A stretch of 11,246 bases of DNA, from assembly GCA_964392965.1 (NCBI GenBank), contig CAYMSA010000056.1, positions 1-11,246 on the forward strand. The letters are read 5' to 3'. The notes under the pieces were generated by a model. It was not told the origin of the DNA and ran no database searches. It saw only the letters and a list, made by a program, of their open reading frames with translations. This document shows positions 1 to 8,989 of this stretch, one piece after another (the stretch's first letter is position 1; each line of letters begins with the position of its first letter). This DNA is from CAYMSA01 sp964392965 (GTDB taxonomy: Bacteria > Actinomycetota > Coriobacteriia > Anaerosomatales > Anaerosomataceae). Made by a program: the position numbers and the translations under genes.

Positions 1-2166
<2,166 letters not shown>

Positions 2167-2171
2167 CCCGG

Positions 2172-2189
2172 GCGGCGCTTCGGCGCCGC
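2172..2189 (+). terminator. GC hairpin with UUCG tetraloop after secA
   Basis: Five bases after the secA stop a perfect 7-bp stem (2172-2178 with 2183-2189) closes on the loop TTCG, flanked by C and G. This is the exceptionally stable C(UUCG)G tetraloop class. Two more G-C pairs can form past a one-base bulge. No T-tract follows, so it is not a canonical intrinsic terminator. It could be a 3'-end stabiliser, a Rho-linked terminator or a partial attenuator between secA and prfB. The structure is plain in the sequence; the role is inferred. Confidence 0.6.
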
Positions 2190-2230
2190 GCCCCGTCTGT
2201 GACCGCATCGACCCGAGGCAGTGAAACAGG

Positions 2231-3361
2231 ATGATCGAAGACCGCACCACCGATGTCGCAGCGATGCGTGATCGTATCGCGTCCATCGCCGAGTACCTCC
2301 ATCTTGACGCCAAGCGCGAGGAGCTGAAGCGTCTCGAAGGTCAGTCATCAGAGGCCGGGTTCTGGGACGATCAGTCTCGCGCACAGCGCGTGATGGCGCG
2401 CGCCGCCGCCCTGCGCGACGAGATCGCCGCCTACGAGTCGATCGTGGCAGACATCGACGAGCTCGAGGTGGCCAACGAGCTGGCGCTCGCTGACGGTGAC
2501 GAGGAGCTCGCCGCCGAGGCGACTGCTGCTGTCGCAGGTTTGGCTCGACGTCTCGACGAACTGGAAGTCGGGACGTGGTTCGGCGGCGAGTTCGACTCGG
2601 GCGATGCGCTCGTGACCATTCTGCCGGGCCAAGGCGGACTGGAGGCGCAGGACTGGGCCGAGATGCTCATGAAGATGCTTCTGCGCTATGCGACGACGAG
2701 GAAGTGGAAGGTTGACGTACACGACGCGACCCCGGGCGTGGAGATCGGCATCGACCGTGCTGTGTTCACCGTGCACGGCCACAATGCCTACGGGATGTTG
2801 TCGTCGGAGAACGGTGTGCACCGCCTTGTCCGCATCAGTCCCACGGACGAGAAGAAGCGTCGCCAGACGACGTTCGCGCGTGTCGAAGTGCTTCCTGTGC
2901 TGCCGGACGACGTTGCTGTCGAAGTCCGTGACGAGGACATTCGCATCGACGTCTACCGTTCCAGCGGTCCCGGTGGCCAGAGTGTGAACACCACTGATTC
3001 AGCGGTGCGGATCACCCACATTCCCACCGGGCTGGTGGTCACCTGTCAGAACGAGAAGAGTCAGCTCAAGAACCGCGAGACGGCTATGAAGATCCTCCGG
3101 TCGCGCCTCTTCGAGATCGAGGAGGAGAAGCGTCTCGCCGAGCTCGACGCACTCAAGGGTGAACGCCAGGAGATCTCCTTCGGCAGCCAGATCCGCAACT
3201 ACGTCCTCTATCCGTATCAGCTTGTGAAGGACGTTCGCACGGGCGTCGAGACAGGTAACGTGAACGCCGTACTCGACGGCGCGCTTGATGATTTCGTGGT
3301 GGGCTATCATCGCTGGCGCGTCTCCGGAGCGCAGGCGGTCTCTGGCGCCGAGATTGACTGA
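2231..3361 (+). CDS. prfB: Peptide chain release factor 2, frameshift-free form
   Basis: RF2 recognises stop codons UAA and UGA in the ribosomal A site and triggers hydrolysis of peptidyl-tRNA. The 376-residue length is typical for the family. The catalytic GGQ is at G248-G249-Q250 within SSGPGGQSVN. The stop-codon recognition loop reads RISPTDEKKRR, so the tripeptide at 203-205 is S-P-T where RF2 proteins normally carry S-P-F. The start ATG 2231 matches the N-terminal length of E. coli RF2 and the reading begins IEDRTT. The Shine-Dalgarno is weak: GAGG at 2215-2218 is 12 bases away and an AGG abuts the ATG. The autoregulatory in-frame TGA of many prfB genes is absent. At the equivalent place the gene reads CTT GAC (2303-2308, L25-D26), as if one T of CTT TGA C had been lost. 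The TGA stop is followed closely by the YitT gene. No clear promoter of its own is visible, so read-through from secA is plausible. Confidence 0.97.
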   Translation: MIEDRTTDVAAMRDRIASIAEYLHLDAKREELKRLEGQSSEAGFWDDQSRAQRVMARAAALRDEIAAYESIVADIDELEVANELALADGDEELAAEATAAVAGLARRLDELEVGTWFGGEFDSGDALVTILPGQGGLEAQDWAEMLMKMLLRYATTRKWKVDVHDATPGVEIGIDRAVFTVHGHNAYGMLSSENGVHRLVRISPTDEKKRRQTTFARVEVLPVLPDDVAVEVRDEDIRIDVYRSSGPGGQSVNTTDSAVRITHIPTGLVVTCQNEKSQLKNRETAMKILRSRLFEIEEEKRLAELDALKGERQEISFGSQIRNYVLYPYQLVKDVRTGVETGNVNAVLDGALDDFVVGYHRWRVSGAQAVSGAEID

Positions 3362-3411
3362 TGGTTCGTGCCCGCTGAGATCGCCGAGTGAAGCGAGATG
3401 AGGTGAGCGCC

Positions 3412-4320
3412 GTGCAGCGCGTGTGGGCGAAGCGACCGCAGTCGTCGGTACTCAGGGACCGTCGGGTACGCGATTACGCCCTCATGACCGTGGGCGTGTT
3501 GATCGCCGCGTGGGGGTTGGACGCATTTCTCATCCCCAACAAGCTCGCGGCCGGTGGCGCCTCGGGTCTGGCCACCGTCTTCTACCATCTCGGGGTCGAG
3601 CGCCTCGGCGTTGAGGTCCCTGTCGGCCTGCAGATGCTCGTGATGAACATCGCACTGCTCGTCGTGGGAATCCGGCGACGGGGGTGGGTGTACGGCGCCC
3701 GGACCGTGTACGGGGCAGTGGGTCTCTCGGTGGCGATCGACGTTCTCGCACCGTTCACACCGCACCTCGCGGCGCATGATCCGCTCCTCGCCGTGCTCTA
3801 CGGTGGGGCGATCACGGGTACGGGCATCGGGCTGGTGTTCAAGGCAGGTGGCAACACGGGGGGTACGGACGTCGTCGCCCAGCTGCTTTCCGAGAAGGTG
3901 AATCTGAGCGTCGGGATGCTCGTACTCGCCGTTGACGCGGTTGTCATGGCTGTTGCGCTGGTCGTCCTTGGGCCGGATCTTGCGCTCTACGGTACGGTCG
4001 CCATCTTCGTGATGGGTGCTGTGATCGATCTCGTGCTCGAGGGGCGCTCGGTGGAGAAGGCGGCGTTCATCATCTGCGACGAACCCGGCAGGGTCGCCGA
4101 TGCGGTTCTGCATCAGTTGGGACGCGGCGCCACAGGCATAGCCGCGCGGGGGCTATACTCCTCGGAGCCCCGCGAGATGCTGTTCACGGTAGTCTCGCAA
4201 CGGGAGATCGGCGCGCTGAAGGCGCTCGTCCATGCCGTCGATCCCAATGCGTTCGTTGTGATAGCCGATGTGCGGGAAGCACTCGGTGAAGGATTCAAGG
4301 AGATCGGAGAGCTCAGATGA
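3412..4320 (+). CDS. YitT family membrane protein (DUF161 + DUF2179)
   Basis: This is a multipass membrane protein of the YitT/UPF0750 family, whose molecular function is not established. About five hydrophobic segments fill residues 22-210, counted from GTG 3412, beginning at YALMTVGVLIAAWGLDAF. The family signature GGNTGGTD lies at 146-153 in the middle of the membrane part. A soluble C-terminal DUF2179-type domain (about 217-292, beginning AAFIICDEPGRVADAV) should be cytoplasmic and may bind a small ligand. The start at GTG 3412 is chosen because AGGTGA (3401-3406) sits five bases upstream. GTG 3388 and GTG 3403 are in-frame alternatives that would add 8 or 3 residues. The stop overlaps the next start as ATGA (4317-4320), so translation is probably coupled to the transketolase N subunit. 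The family call is firm; the substrate is unknown. Confidence 0.92.
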   Translation: MQRVWAKRPQSSVLRDRRVRDYALMTVGVLIAAWGLDAFLIPNKLAAGGASGLATVFYHLGVERLGVEVPVGLQMLVMNIALLVVGIRRRGWVYGARTVYGAVGLSVAIDVLAPFTPHLAAHDPLLAVLYGGAITGTGIGLVFKAGGNTGGTDVVAQLLSEKVNLSVGMLVLAVDAVVMAVALVVLGPDLALYGTVAIFVMGAVIDLVLEGRSVEKAAFIICDEPGRVADAVLHQLGRGATGIAARGLYSSEPREMLFTVVSQREIGALKALVHAVDPNAFVVIADVREALGEGFKEIGELR

Positions 4321-5162
4321 CCGACCCGTCCCGCATCGCAGCCATCGAGGCGCGAGCCGCGCGCATGCGCTACGACATCGTCGAGATGATCGCCGAGGCC
4401 GGCAGCGGCCACCCCGGAGGATCACTCTCTGCGGCCGATATCGTAGCGACGCTCTACTTCGACATCATGCGCCACGACCCCGCGCGGCCCGACTGGCCCG
4501 AGCGCGACCGGTTCGTGCTCTCGAAGGGCCACGCCGCGCCGGTCCTGTACGCGGCCCTCGCGCAGGCGGGCTATCTCGACCGGGAGCACCTCAAGACGCT
4601 TCGCAAGCTCGGCAGCATTCTGCAGGGTCATCCGGACAGCAAGAAGACGCCCGGTGTCGAGGTGTCGACCGGCTCGCTCGGGCAGGGGCTTGCGGTCGCC
4701 AACGGCATGGCACTCGGCCTGCGTCTCGACGGCTCGGCGAGTCGCGTCTTCTGCCTGCTCGGGGACGGGGAACTGCAGGAGGGGGAGGTCTGGGAGGCGG
4801 CCATGTTCGCTCCCCATCACGGACTCGACCGCGTCATGGCGATCATCGATCACAACGGGCTGCAGATCGACGGCGCATGCAGCGAGGTCATGTGTCTCGG
4901 TGGGGTCGGAGCCAAGTTCGCGGCGTTCGGCTGGGAGGTCCGTGAGGTCGACGGTCACGACGTGTCGCAGCTGCTCGACGCCATCGAGCCCCCCGCATCC
5001 GCGCCCGGCGTCCCGGTCGCGGTCATCGCGCGAACCGTCAAGGGCAAGGGCGTGTCGTTCATGGAGAACAACGCCGGTTGGCACGGCAAGGCGCCCAACG
5101 CCGAGCAGACCGCCACGGCACTGGCCGAGTTGACCACGATGCTGGAAGGGGGGACGCGATGA
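4317..5162 (+). CDS. Transketolase, N-terminal (thiamine diphosphate-binding) subunit
   Basis: This is the first half of a split transketolase. The whole enzyme moves two-carbon ketol units between sugar phosphates in the non-oxidative pentose phosphate pathway, using thiamine diphosphate and Mg2+. The 281 residues match the usual size of stand-alone N subunits. Near the N terminus is the signature SGHPGGSLSAADIVATLYF-like stretch (about residues 27-45). The thiamine diphosphate/Mg-binding motif begins G149-D150-G151-E152 and ends at N180 (IIDHN). A KGHAAP segment around residue 70 is also typical. The start ATG 4317 overlaps the upstream YitT stop by ATGA, and its own stop overlaps the C-subunit start in the same way (5159-5162), so 1:1 coupled synthesis is expected. 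Split transketolases occur in archaea and many anaerobic bacteria, whereas most aerobes have one ~660-residue chain. A relative acting on another ketose cannot be excluded from sequence alone. Confidence 0.95.
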   Translation: MTDPSRIAAIEARAARMRYDIVEMIAEAGSGHPGGSLSAADIVATLYFDIMRHDPARPDWPERDRFVLSKGHAAPVLYAALAQAGYLDREHLKTLRKLGSILQGHPDSKKTPGVEVSTGSLGQGLAVANGMALGLRLDGSASRVFCLLGDGELQEGEVWEAAMFAPHHGLDRVMAIIDHNGLQIDGACSEVMCLGGVGAKFAAFGWEVREVDGHDVSQLLDAIEPPASAPGVPVAVIARTVKGKGVSFMENNAGWHGKAPNAEQTATALAELTTMLEGGTR

Positions 5163-6100
5163 GCGAAGTCCGGGCAACACGCGAGGCGTTCGGAGCCACT
5201 CTGGTCGAGCTCGTCGGAGAGGGTCTCGACGTCGTCGTGGTCGAAGCGGACCTATCCGGTTCCACCACCACGGCGAAGCTTGAAGCAGCGTACCCTGAGC
5301 GCTTCTTCAACGCCGGTATCGCCGAGCAGAACATGATCGGCACCGCAGCCGGTCTCGCCGTCGAAGGCAAGATCGCGTTCACCGGGTCCTTCGCGGTGTT
5401 CGCCACGGGTCGCGCGTACGATCAGATCCGCAACACGGTGTGCTACTCGGGTCTCAACGTGAAGCTCGCGCCCACGCATTCCGGTGTGACCGTCGGTCCC
5501 GACGGCGGCAGCCACCAGATGCTCGAGGACATCGCGCTGATGCGGGTGCTCCCGGGCATGCGCGTGCTCGTTCCGGCCGACGTGGTGGCGGCGCGTGCGG
5601 CGATCCGAGTGGCCGCACAGACACCCGGCCCGTTCTACGTGCGGCTGGGTCGCGCGGCCGTGCCGGTCGTCTACGGTGACGACTACCGTTTCGAGCTCGG
5701 CAAGGCGCGGGTGCTGCACGAGGGCATGCACGTCACCCTCGCCGCATGCGGCGTGATGGTCGAGCAGGCGCTCGCGGCAGCCGAGTCGCTCGCCCTCGAG
5801 GGTGTGTCCGCCGAGGTCCTCGACGTCGCGACGATCAAGCCCCTCGACGTTGAGACGATCGTCGGCTCGGCGCGCAAGACCGGCGCGGTTGTGACCTGCG
5901 AGGAGCACTCGATCATCGGCGGTCTCGGCGCCGCGATCGCGGAGACGCTCGCCGAGCACGCTCCGACGCCGATCGCGCGCGTCGGCGTGCGCGATATCTT
6001 CGGCACCTCGGGTGAGCCGGCCGAGCTCATGAAGTACTTCGGCCTGACGGCCAACGACGTGATTCGCGCCGTGCGGGAGGTTCTCGACCGCCGACGCTAG
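5159..6100 (+). CDS. Transketolase, C-terminal (pyrimidine-binding) subunit
   Basis: This is the second half of the split transketolase, 313 residues. It supplies the pyrimidine-binding (Pyr) domain and the C-terminal transketolase domain that complete the active site with the N subunit. The conserved catalytic glutamate that activates thiamine diphosphate is E56 in NAGIAEQNM (51-59). Further conserved blocks are FTGSFAVFATGRAYDQIR (about 80-97), the THSGVTVGPDGGSHQ loop (about 111-125) and VLVPAD followed by FYVRLGR. The C-terminal domain contains VVTCEEHSIIGGLGAAIAE (about 242-260). The start ATG 5159 is chosen over the longer open frame because AAGGGGGG lies about five bases upstream, the conserved N terminus begins there, and it forms the ATGA overlap with the N subunit. 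The stop is TAG. A 100-base gap with a hairpin and promoter follows, suggesting this gene ends its transcription unit. Confidence 0.95.
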   Translation: MSEVRATREAFGATLVELVGEGLDVVVVEADLSGSTTTAKLEAAYPERFFNAGIAEQNMIGTAAGLAVEGKIAFTGSFAVFATGRAYDQIRNTVCYSGLNVKLAPTHSGVTVGPDGGSHQMLEDIALMRVLPGMRVLVPADVVAARAAIRVAAQTPGPFYVRLGRAAVPVVYGDDYRFELGKARVLHEGMHVTLAACGVMVEQALAAAESLALEGVSAEVLDVATIKPLDVETIVGSARKTGAVVTCEEHSIIGGLGAAIAETLAEHAPTPIARVGVRDIFGTSGEPAELMKYFGLTANDVIRAVREVLDRRR

Positions 6101-6129
6101 ACAAGAGACGACGCAGGTGACGGGGCGGT

Positions 6130-6153
6130 GCCGATGCGCGTGAGTGCATCGGC
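6130..6153 (+). promoter_or_regulatory. Perfect 8-bp inverted repeat upstream of ftsE
   Basis: GCCGATGC (6130-6137) and GCATCGGC (6146-6153) are exact reverse complements separated by eight bases. The repeat lies 30 bases after the transketolase stop and just upstream of the extended -10 element, covering the place where a -35 box would be. It could be an operator, or an RNA hairpin ending the upstream transcript. No T-tract follows, which argues against a standard intrinsic terminator. The repeat is seen directly; the function is inferred. Confidence 0.55.
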
Positions 6154-6157
6154 CGTC

Positions 6158-6166
6158 TGCTAGAAT
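6158..6166 (+). promoter_or_regulatory. Extended -10 promoter for ftsEX
   Basis: TGC-TAGAAT matches the extended -10 form (TGn before the hexamer), with five of six bases agreeing with TATAAT. No good -35 hexamer is found 16-18 bases upstream, which extended -10 promoters tolerate. Transcription would start near 6173 and give a leader of about 28 bases ahead of ftsE. It sits immediately downstream of the perfect inverted repeat. Unproven but reasonable. Confidence 0.5.
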
Positions 6167-6200
6167 GTCACGACGCCACCTTCGAGAGACGGAGTACCGC

Positions 6201-6890
6201 ATGATCTCGATGCGGAATGTGAGCAAGGTATACCTCCCCAACAAACCCCCCGCACTCGACGGCTGTACGGTCGATATCGAGGCGGGCGAGTTCGTGTTCC
6301 TCGTGGGGCACTCCGGATCGGGCAAGTCCACGTTCATCCGGCTTCTTCTCCGCGAGATCACGCCTACGAAGGGCCAGATCATCGTGGCGGGACACGATCT
6401 CATGCGGATGAAGAGTTGGAAGGTGCCCTATCTGCGCCGCAACATCGGCTGCGTCTTCCAGGACTTCAAGCTCCTTCCGAACAAGACCACCTACGAGAAC
6501 GTCGCGTTCGCCCTGGAGGTCATCGGCCGCAGCAAGCATGTCATCCGCACCCAGGTGCCCGAGGTCCTCAGGCTCGTGGGCCTCGAGGAGAAGATGGACA
6601 ACTACCCTGACGAGCTCTCCGGTGGCGAGCAGCAGCGGGTGAGCATCGCGCGCGCGTTCGTCAATAGGCCACCCCTCCTGCTTGCCGACGAGCCGACGGG
6701 GAACCTCGATCCGGCGACGTCGCTCGGCATCATGAGCCTGCTCAACCGCATCAACAAGACTGGGACGACCGTCCTCGTAGCGACGCACGACCGCGAGATG
6801 GTCGACTCGATGCGTCGCCGCGTCATAGCGCTTGAGGGCGGCAAGGTCGTCCGTGACCAGGACCGGGGTGTGTACGGGTATGGCGACTAA
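6201..6890 (+). CDS. ftsE: Cell division ATP-binding protein FtsE
   Basis: FtsE is the cytoplasmic ATPase of the FtsEX complex. That complex works at the division septum and uses ATP hydrolysis to activate peptidoglycan hydrolases outside the cell through FtsX. The 229 residues are the standard length. Motifs: Walker A GHSGSGKST (36-44), Q-loop in CVFQDFKLL, ABC signature LSGGEQQR (139-146), Walker B LLLADEPTG with D163-E164, and the switch histidine in VATHDRE. The start ATG 6201 is supported by GGAG at 6191-6194, six bases upstream, and by alignment of the family N terminus (MISMRNVSKVY). The open frame extends upstream to a GTG at 6144, but that start would lie before the predicted promoter. 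The end overlaps ftsX by 11 bases, so the two are translationally coupled. All ATPase residues are intact. Confidence 0.97.
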   Translation: MISMRNVSKVYLPNKPPALDGCTVDIEAGEFVFLVGHSGSGKSTFIRLLLREITPTKGQIIVAGHDLMRMKSWKVPYLRRNIGCVFQDFKLLPNKTTYENVAFALEVIGRSKHVIRTQVPEVLRLVGLEEKMDNYPDELSGGEQQRVSIARAFVNRPPLLLADEPTGNLDPATSLGIMSLLNRINKTGTTVLVATHDREMVDSMRRRVIALEGGKVVRDQDRGVYGYGD

Positions 6891-7797
6891 CGTCGGATAC
6901 TTCCTCAGGGAGTCGGTCAGGAGCTTCCGTCGCAACTGGGTCATGAGCCTGGGAGCGATCATCACGATCTATCTGTCGCTCATGCTGATCGGGCTCTCCG
7001 TGGGCTCGGGTTTCCTGCTGGGCTCGGTCATCTCTTCGGTCGAGGACAAGGTGTCAGTCAGGGTCTTCCTGGCCGATGAGGCGCCCGCCGAGGCGGTGGA
7101 CGCGCTCCAGGCGGAGATCGCGGCGAATCCTGCGGTCTCGGAGGTGCAGTACACGAGCAAAGAAGAGGCACTGGAGCAGTTCAAGGCGTCGCTTGTCGAG
7201 GACAACCCCGAGATCGTCGAACAGCTCGACGAGAACGTTCTCCCCGCATCCATCGACGTGAACCTCGAGGACGCGCAACTCGTGGAATCGGTCGTCGCCA
7301 CGATCCAGGCGAGCCCGTCCTTCCTGCAGGTGGCGGACAACCCCGAGGACCCCAGCGAGTCCATCAAGTACGGCGAGGACGTTGTGAGCAAGCTCCTCTC
7401 GTTCACGCGTGTCCTGCGTATCATCAGCTACGTGGTCATCGTGCTCCTCGGCGTCATGAGTCTCGTCTTCATCAGTAACGCCATCCGGGTCGCCATCTAC
7501 GCGAGGCGCAAGGAGATAGGCATCATGCGGCTGGTGGGGGCGTCCAACTGGTTCATCCGCGGGCCGTTCCTGTTCGAGGGCATCATCCAGAGCCTGATCG
7601 CAGCGATCTTCGCCATCGCGTCACTCGCCGTCGTCTGGCTGTACGTGTTGCCGCTGATTGCCGATTCGGTCACATTCCTGCCGCTCTCGCTCACCAACAC
7701 CGAGGCGGGGCAGACCGCGCTCATCCTGGTGCTCGCCGGCCTCGTGATCGGTCTCATGGGCTCCGGGCTTGCCATGAGACGCTACCTGAAGGTCTGA
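6880..7797 (+). CDS. ftsX: Cell division protein FtsX (permease-like)
   Basis: FtsX is the membrane partner of FtsE and transmits ATP-driven movement to an extracellular loop that controls septal peptidoglycan hydrolases. The 305 residues are typical. Order: cytoplasmic N terminus; membrane segment 1 (about 21-46, from WVMSLGAIITIYLSLML); extracellular domain (about 50-175, rich in Glu and Asp, with the typical VSVRVFLADEA start); segment 2 (about 179-205); a cytoplasmic loop carrying RRKEIGIMRLVGAS (209-222), the conserved coupling region for FtsE; segments 3 (about 232-257) and 4 (about 278-298). The start ATG 6880 overlaps ftsE by 11 bases and matches the family N terminus. An in-frame TTG at 6832 would add an unconserved Arg/Ser stretch. 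In mycobacteria and streptococci the extracellular loop contacts RipC or PcsB; the partner here is not in the window. The S41 protease follows after nine bases. Confidence 0.97.
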   Translation: MATNVGYFLRESVRSFRRNWVMSLGAIITIYLSLMLIGLSVGSGFLLGSVISSVEDKVSVRVFLADEAPAEAVDALQAEIAANPAVSEVQYTSKEEALEQFKASLVEDNPEIVEQLDENVLPASIDVNLEDAQLVESVVATIQASPSFLQVADNPEDPSESIKYGEDVVSKLLSFTRVLRIISYVVIVLLGVMSLVFISNAIRVAIYARRKEIGIMRLVGASNWFIRGPFLFEGIIQSLIAAIFAIASLAVVWLYVLPLIADSVTFLPLSLTNTEAGQTALILVLAGLVIGLMGSGLAMRRYLKV

Positions 7798-7806
7798 GAG
7801 CCGCAC

Positions 7807-8988
7807 ATGACCCCTCGCTGGCTACGCCGAACGGCCGCCATCATCGGCGTCGTCTGTCTGGCCGTCGTCGCCTTTGCTGCCGGTACCGTCTGGGATCGGT
7901 TGGGTTCTGTGTCGCCGGCGAACGGGACCCCGACGACCTCCATCGGAACGGCCGTGAGTGAGGTCGCGCGGGTCATCGAACAGAACGCGCTCGAGGGGTC
8001 GAGTGAGACCACGCTCACGAGCGGCGCCATCCGCGGCATGCTGGAATCGATCGAGGACTCGCACGCCGCCTACTACGACGCGCGTCACTACGAGTATCTC
8101 ATCGAGCAGACATCGGGGACGTTCTACGGCATCGGTGTGACCATCATGAACGCCGAAGACCGGCTTGTCGTGACCTCCGTGGTGGAGGGGTCGCCCGCCG
8201 AGGCGGTCGGCATCCTGCCGGACGATGTCATCGTGTCGATCGACGGCGCGCAGCCCGCGGTGTGGGACATCAACGACGCGGTTCTGCTCATCAGGGGTGA
8301 GGAAGGAACCACGGTGGATCTCGGCGTCCAGCGCGGCGATGAGGCCGAGTTGCGCATGTTCACCGTGACCCGTGCCGCGATCGACGTGCCCAACATAGAG
8401 AGCGAGCTCGTCGAAGGCGACGTCGGCTACATCTACCTGTATTCGTTCAACGAACAGGCCACGGATGACGTGCGGAATGCCATCGAGACGCTGACAGCGC
8501 AGGGCGCGCGATCGTTCGTGCTCGACCTGCGTGACAATCCCGGCGGCCTGCTCTCTTCGGCCGTGGGCGTCAGCTCGCTGTTCGTGAGCGATGGTGTGAT
8601 CGTGCGCGTGGAGGACCGCGACGGTGCCGTTGAGCGGTATGACGCGAGCGGGAGGACGGCGACGGACGCCCCGCTCGTGGTGCTCATCAACGGCAATTCG
8701 GCGTCGGCGAGCGAGATCGTGGCGGGCGCGCTGCAAGACTACGGACGCGCGAAACTCGTGGGCGAGCGCAGCTTCGGCAAGGGGAGCGTGCAGGAGATCG
8801 AACGACTCTCGTTTGGCGGGGCCGTGAAGCTCACGGTCGCGCACTACGTGACGCCGAAGAACCGGGTCATCGACGGCATCGGTCTCACGCCCGACATCGT
8901 ACTCGAGATGGAACGCGAACTCGCGGCCGACAAGGAGACTGACACCCAGCTCAAGCGGGCGATCGAGGTACTTCGCGCCGAGCGGTAG
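7807..8988 (+). CDS. ctpA: S41 family C-terminal processing peptidase
   Basis: This is a serine protease of the tail-specific/CtpA type, which trims or degrades envelope proteins from their C termini. Of 393 residues, the first ~29 form a signal anchor (RRTAAIIGVVCLAVVAFAAG), so the catalytic part should lie outside the membrane. A PDZ domain covers about 105-180 (GIGVTIMN... then DDVIVSIDG) and should gate the active site. The S41 core contains the Ser-Lys dyad: S300 in NSASASEI and K325 in SFGKGSVQ, 25 residues apart as in E. coli Prc. The ending (KNRVIDGIGLTPDI) is typical. The start ATG 7807 has a modest GAG-rich site upstream (7795-7800). It lies nine bases after ftsX and is probably in the same operon, as ctpB follows ftsX in Bacillus subtilis. 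A role in processing a division hydrolase or its regulator is an inference. The paralogue name ctpA is used loosely. Confidence 0.94.
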   Translation: MTPRWLRRTAAIIGVVCLAVVAFAAGTVWDRLGSVSPANGTPTTSIGTAVSEVARVIEQNALEGSSETTLTSGAIRGMLESIEDSHAAYYDARHYEYLIEQTSGTFYGIGVTIMNAEDRLVVTSVVEGSPAEAVGILPDDVIVSIDGAQPAVWDINDAVLLIRGEEGTTVDLGVQRGDEAELRMFTVTRAAIDVPNIESELVEGDVGYIYLYSFNEQATDDVRNAIETLTAQGARSFVLDLRDNPGGLLSSAVGVSSLFVSDGVIVRVEDRDGAVERYDASGRTATDAPLVVLINGNSASASEIVAGALQDYGRAKLVGERSFGKGSVQEIERLSFGGAVKLTVAHYVTPKNRVIDGIGLTPDIVLEMERELAADKETDTQLKRAIEVLRAER

Positions 8989-8989
8989 G

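Noticed and set aside
4149..4171. TATACT box and GGGGCT/AGCCCC hairpin inside the YitT gene as an internal promoter or attenuator for transketolase
   Set aside because: No -35-like hexamer lies at 16-18 bases, and the stem is within conserved coding sequence. The ATGA coupling already explains expression of the next gene.
6144..6200. Longer N terminus of ftsE from GTG 6144
   Set aside because: It adds 19 residues not found in FtsE proteins, starts upstream of the predicted promoter, and has no better ribosome site than ATG 6201 with GGAG.
5252..6403. 383-codon open frame on the minus strand
   Set aside because: It is antisense to the transketolase C subunit and the start of ftsE, both firmly identified, and crosses the promoter gap. 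No family features are seen.
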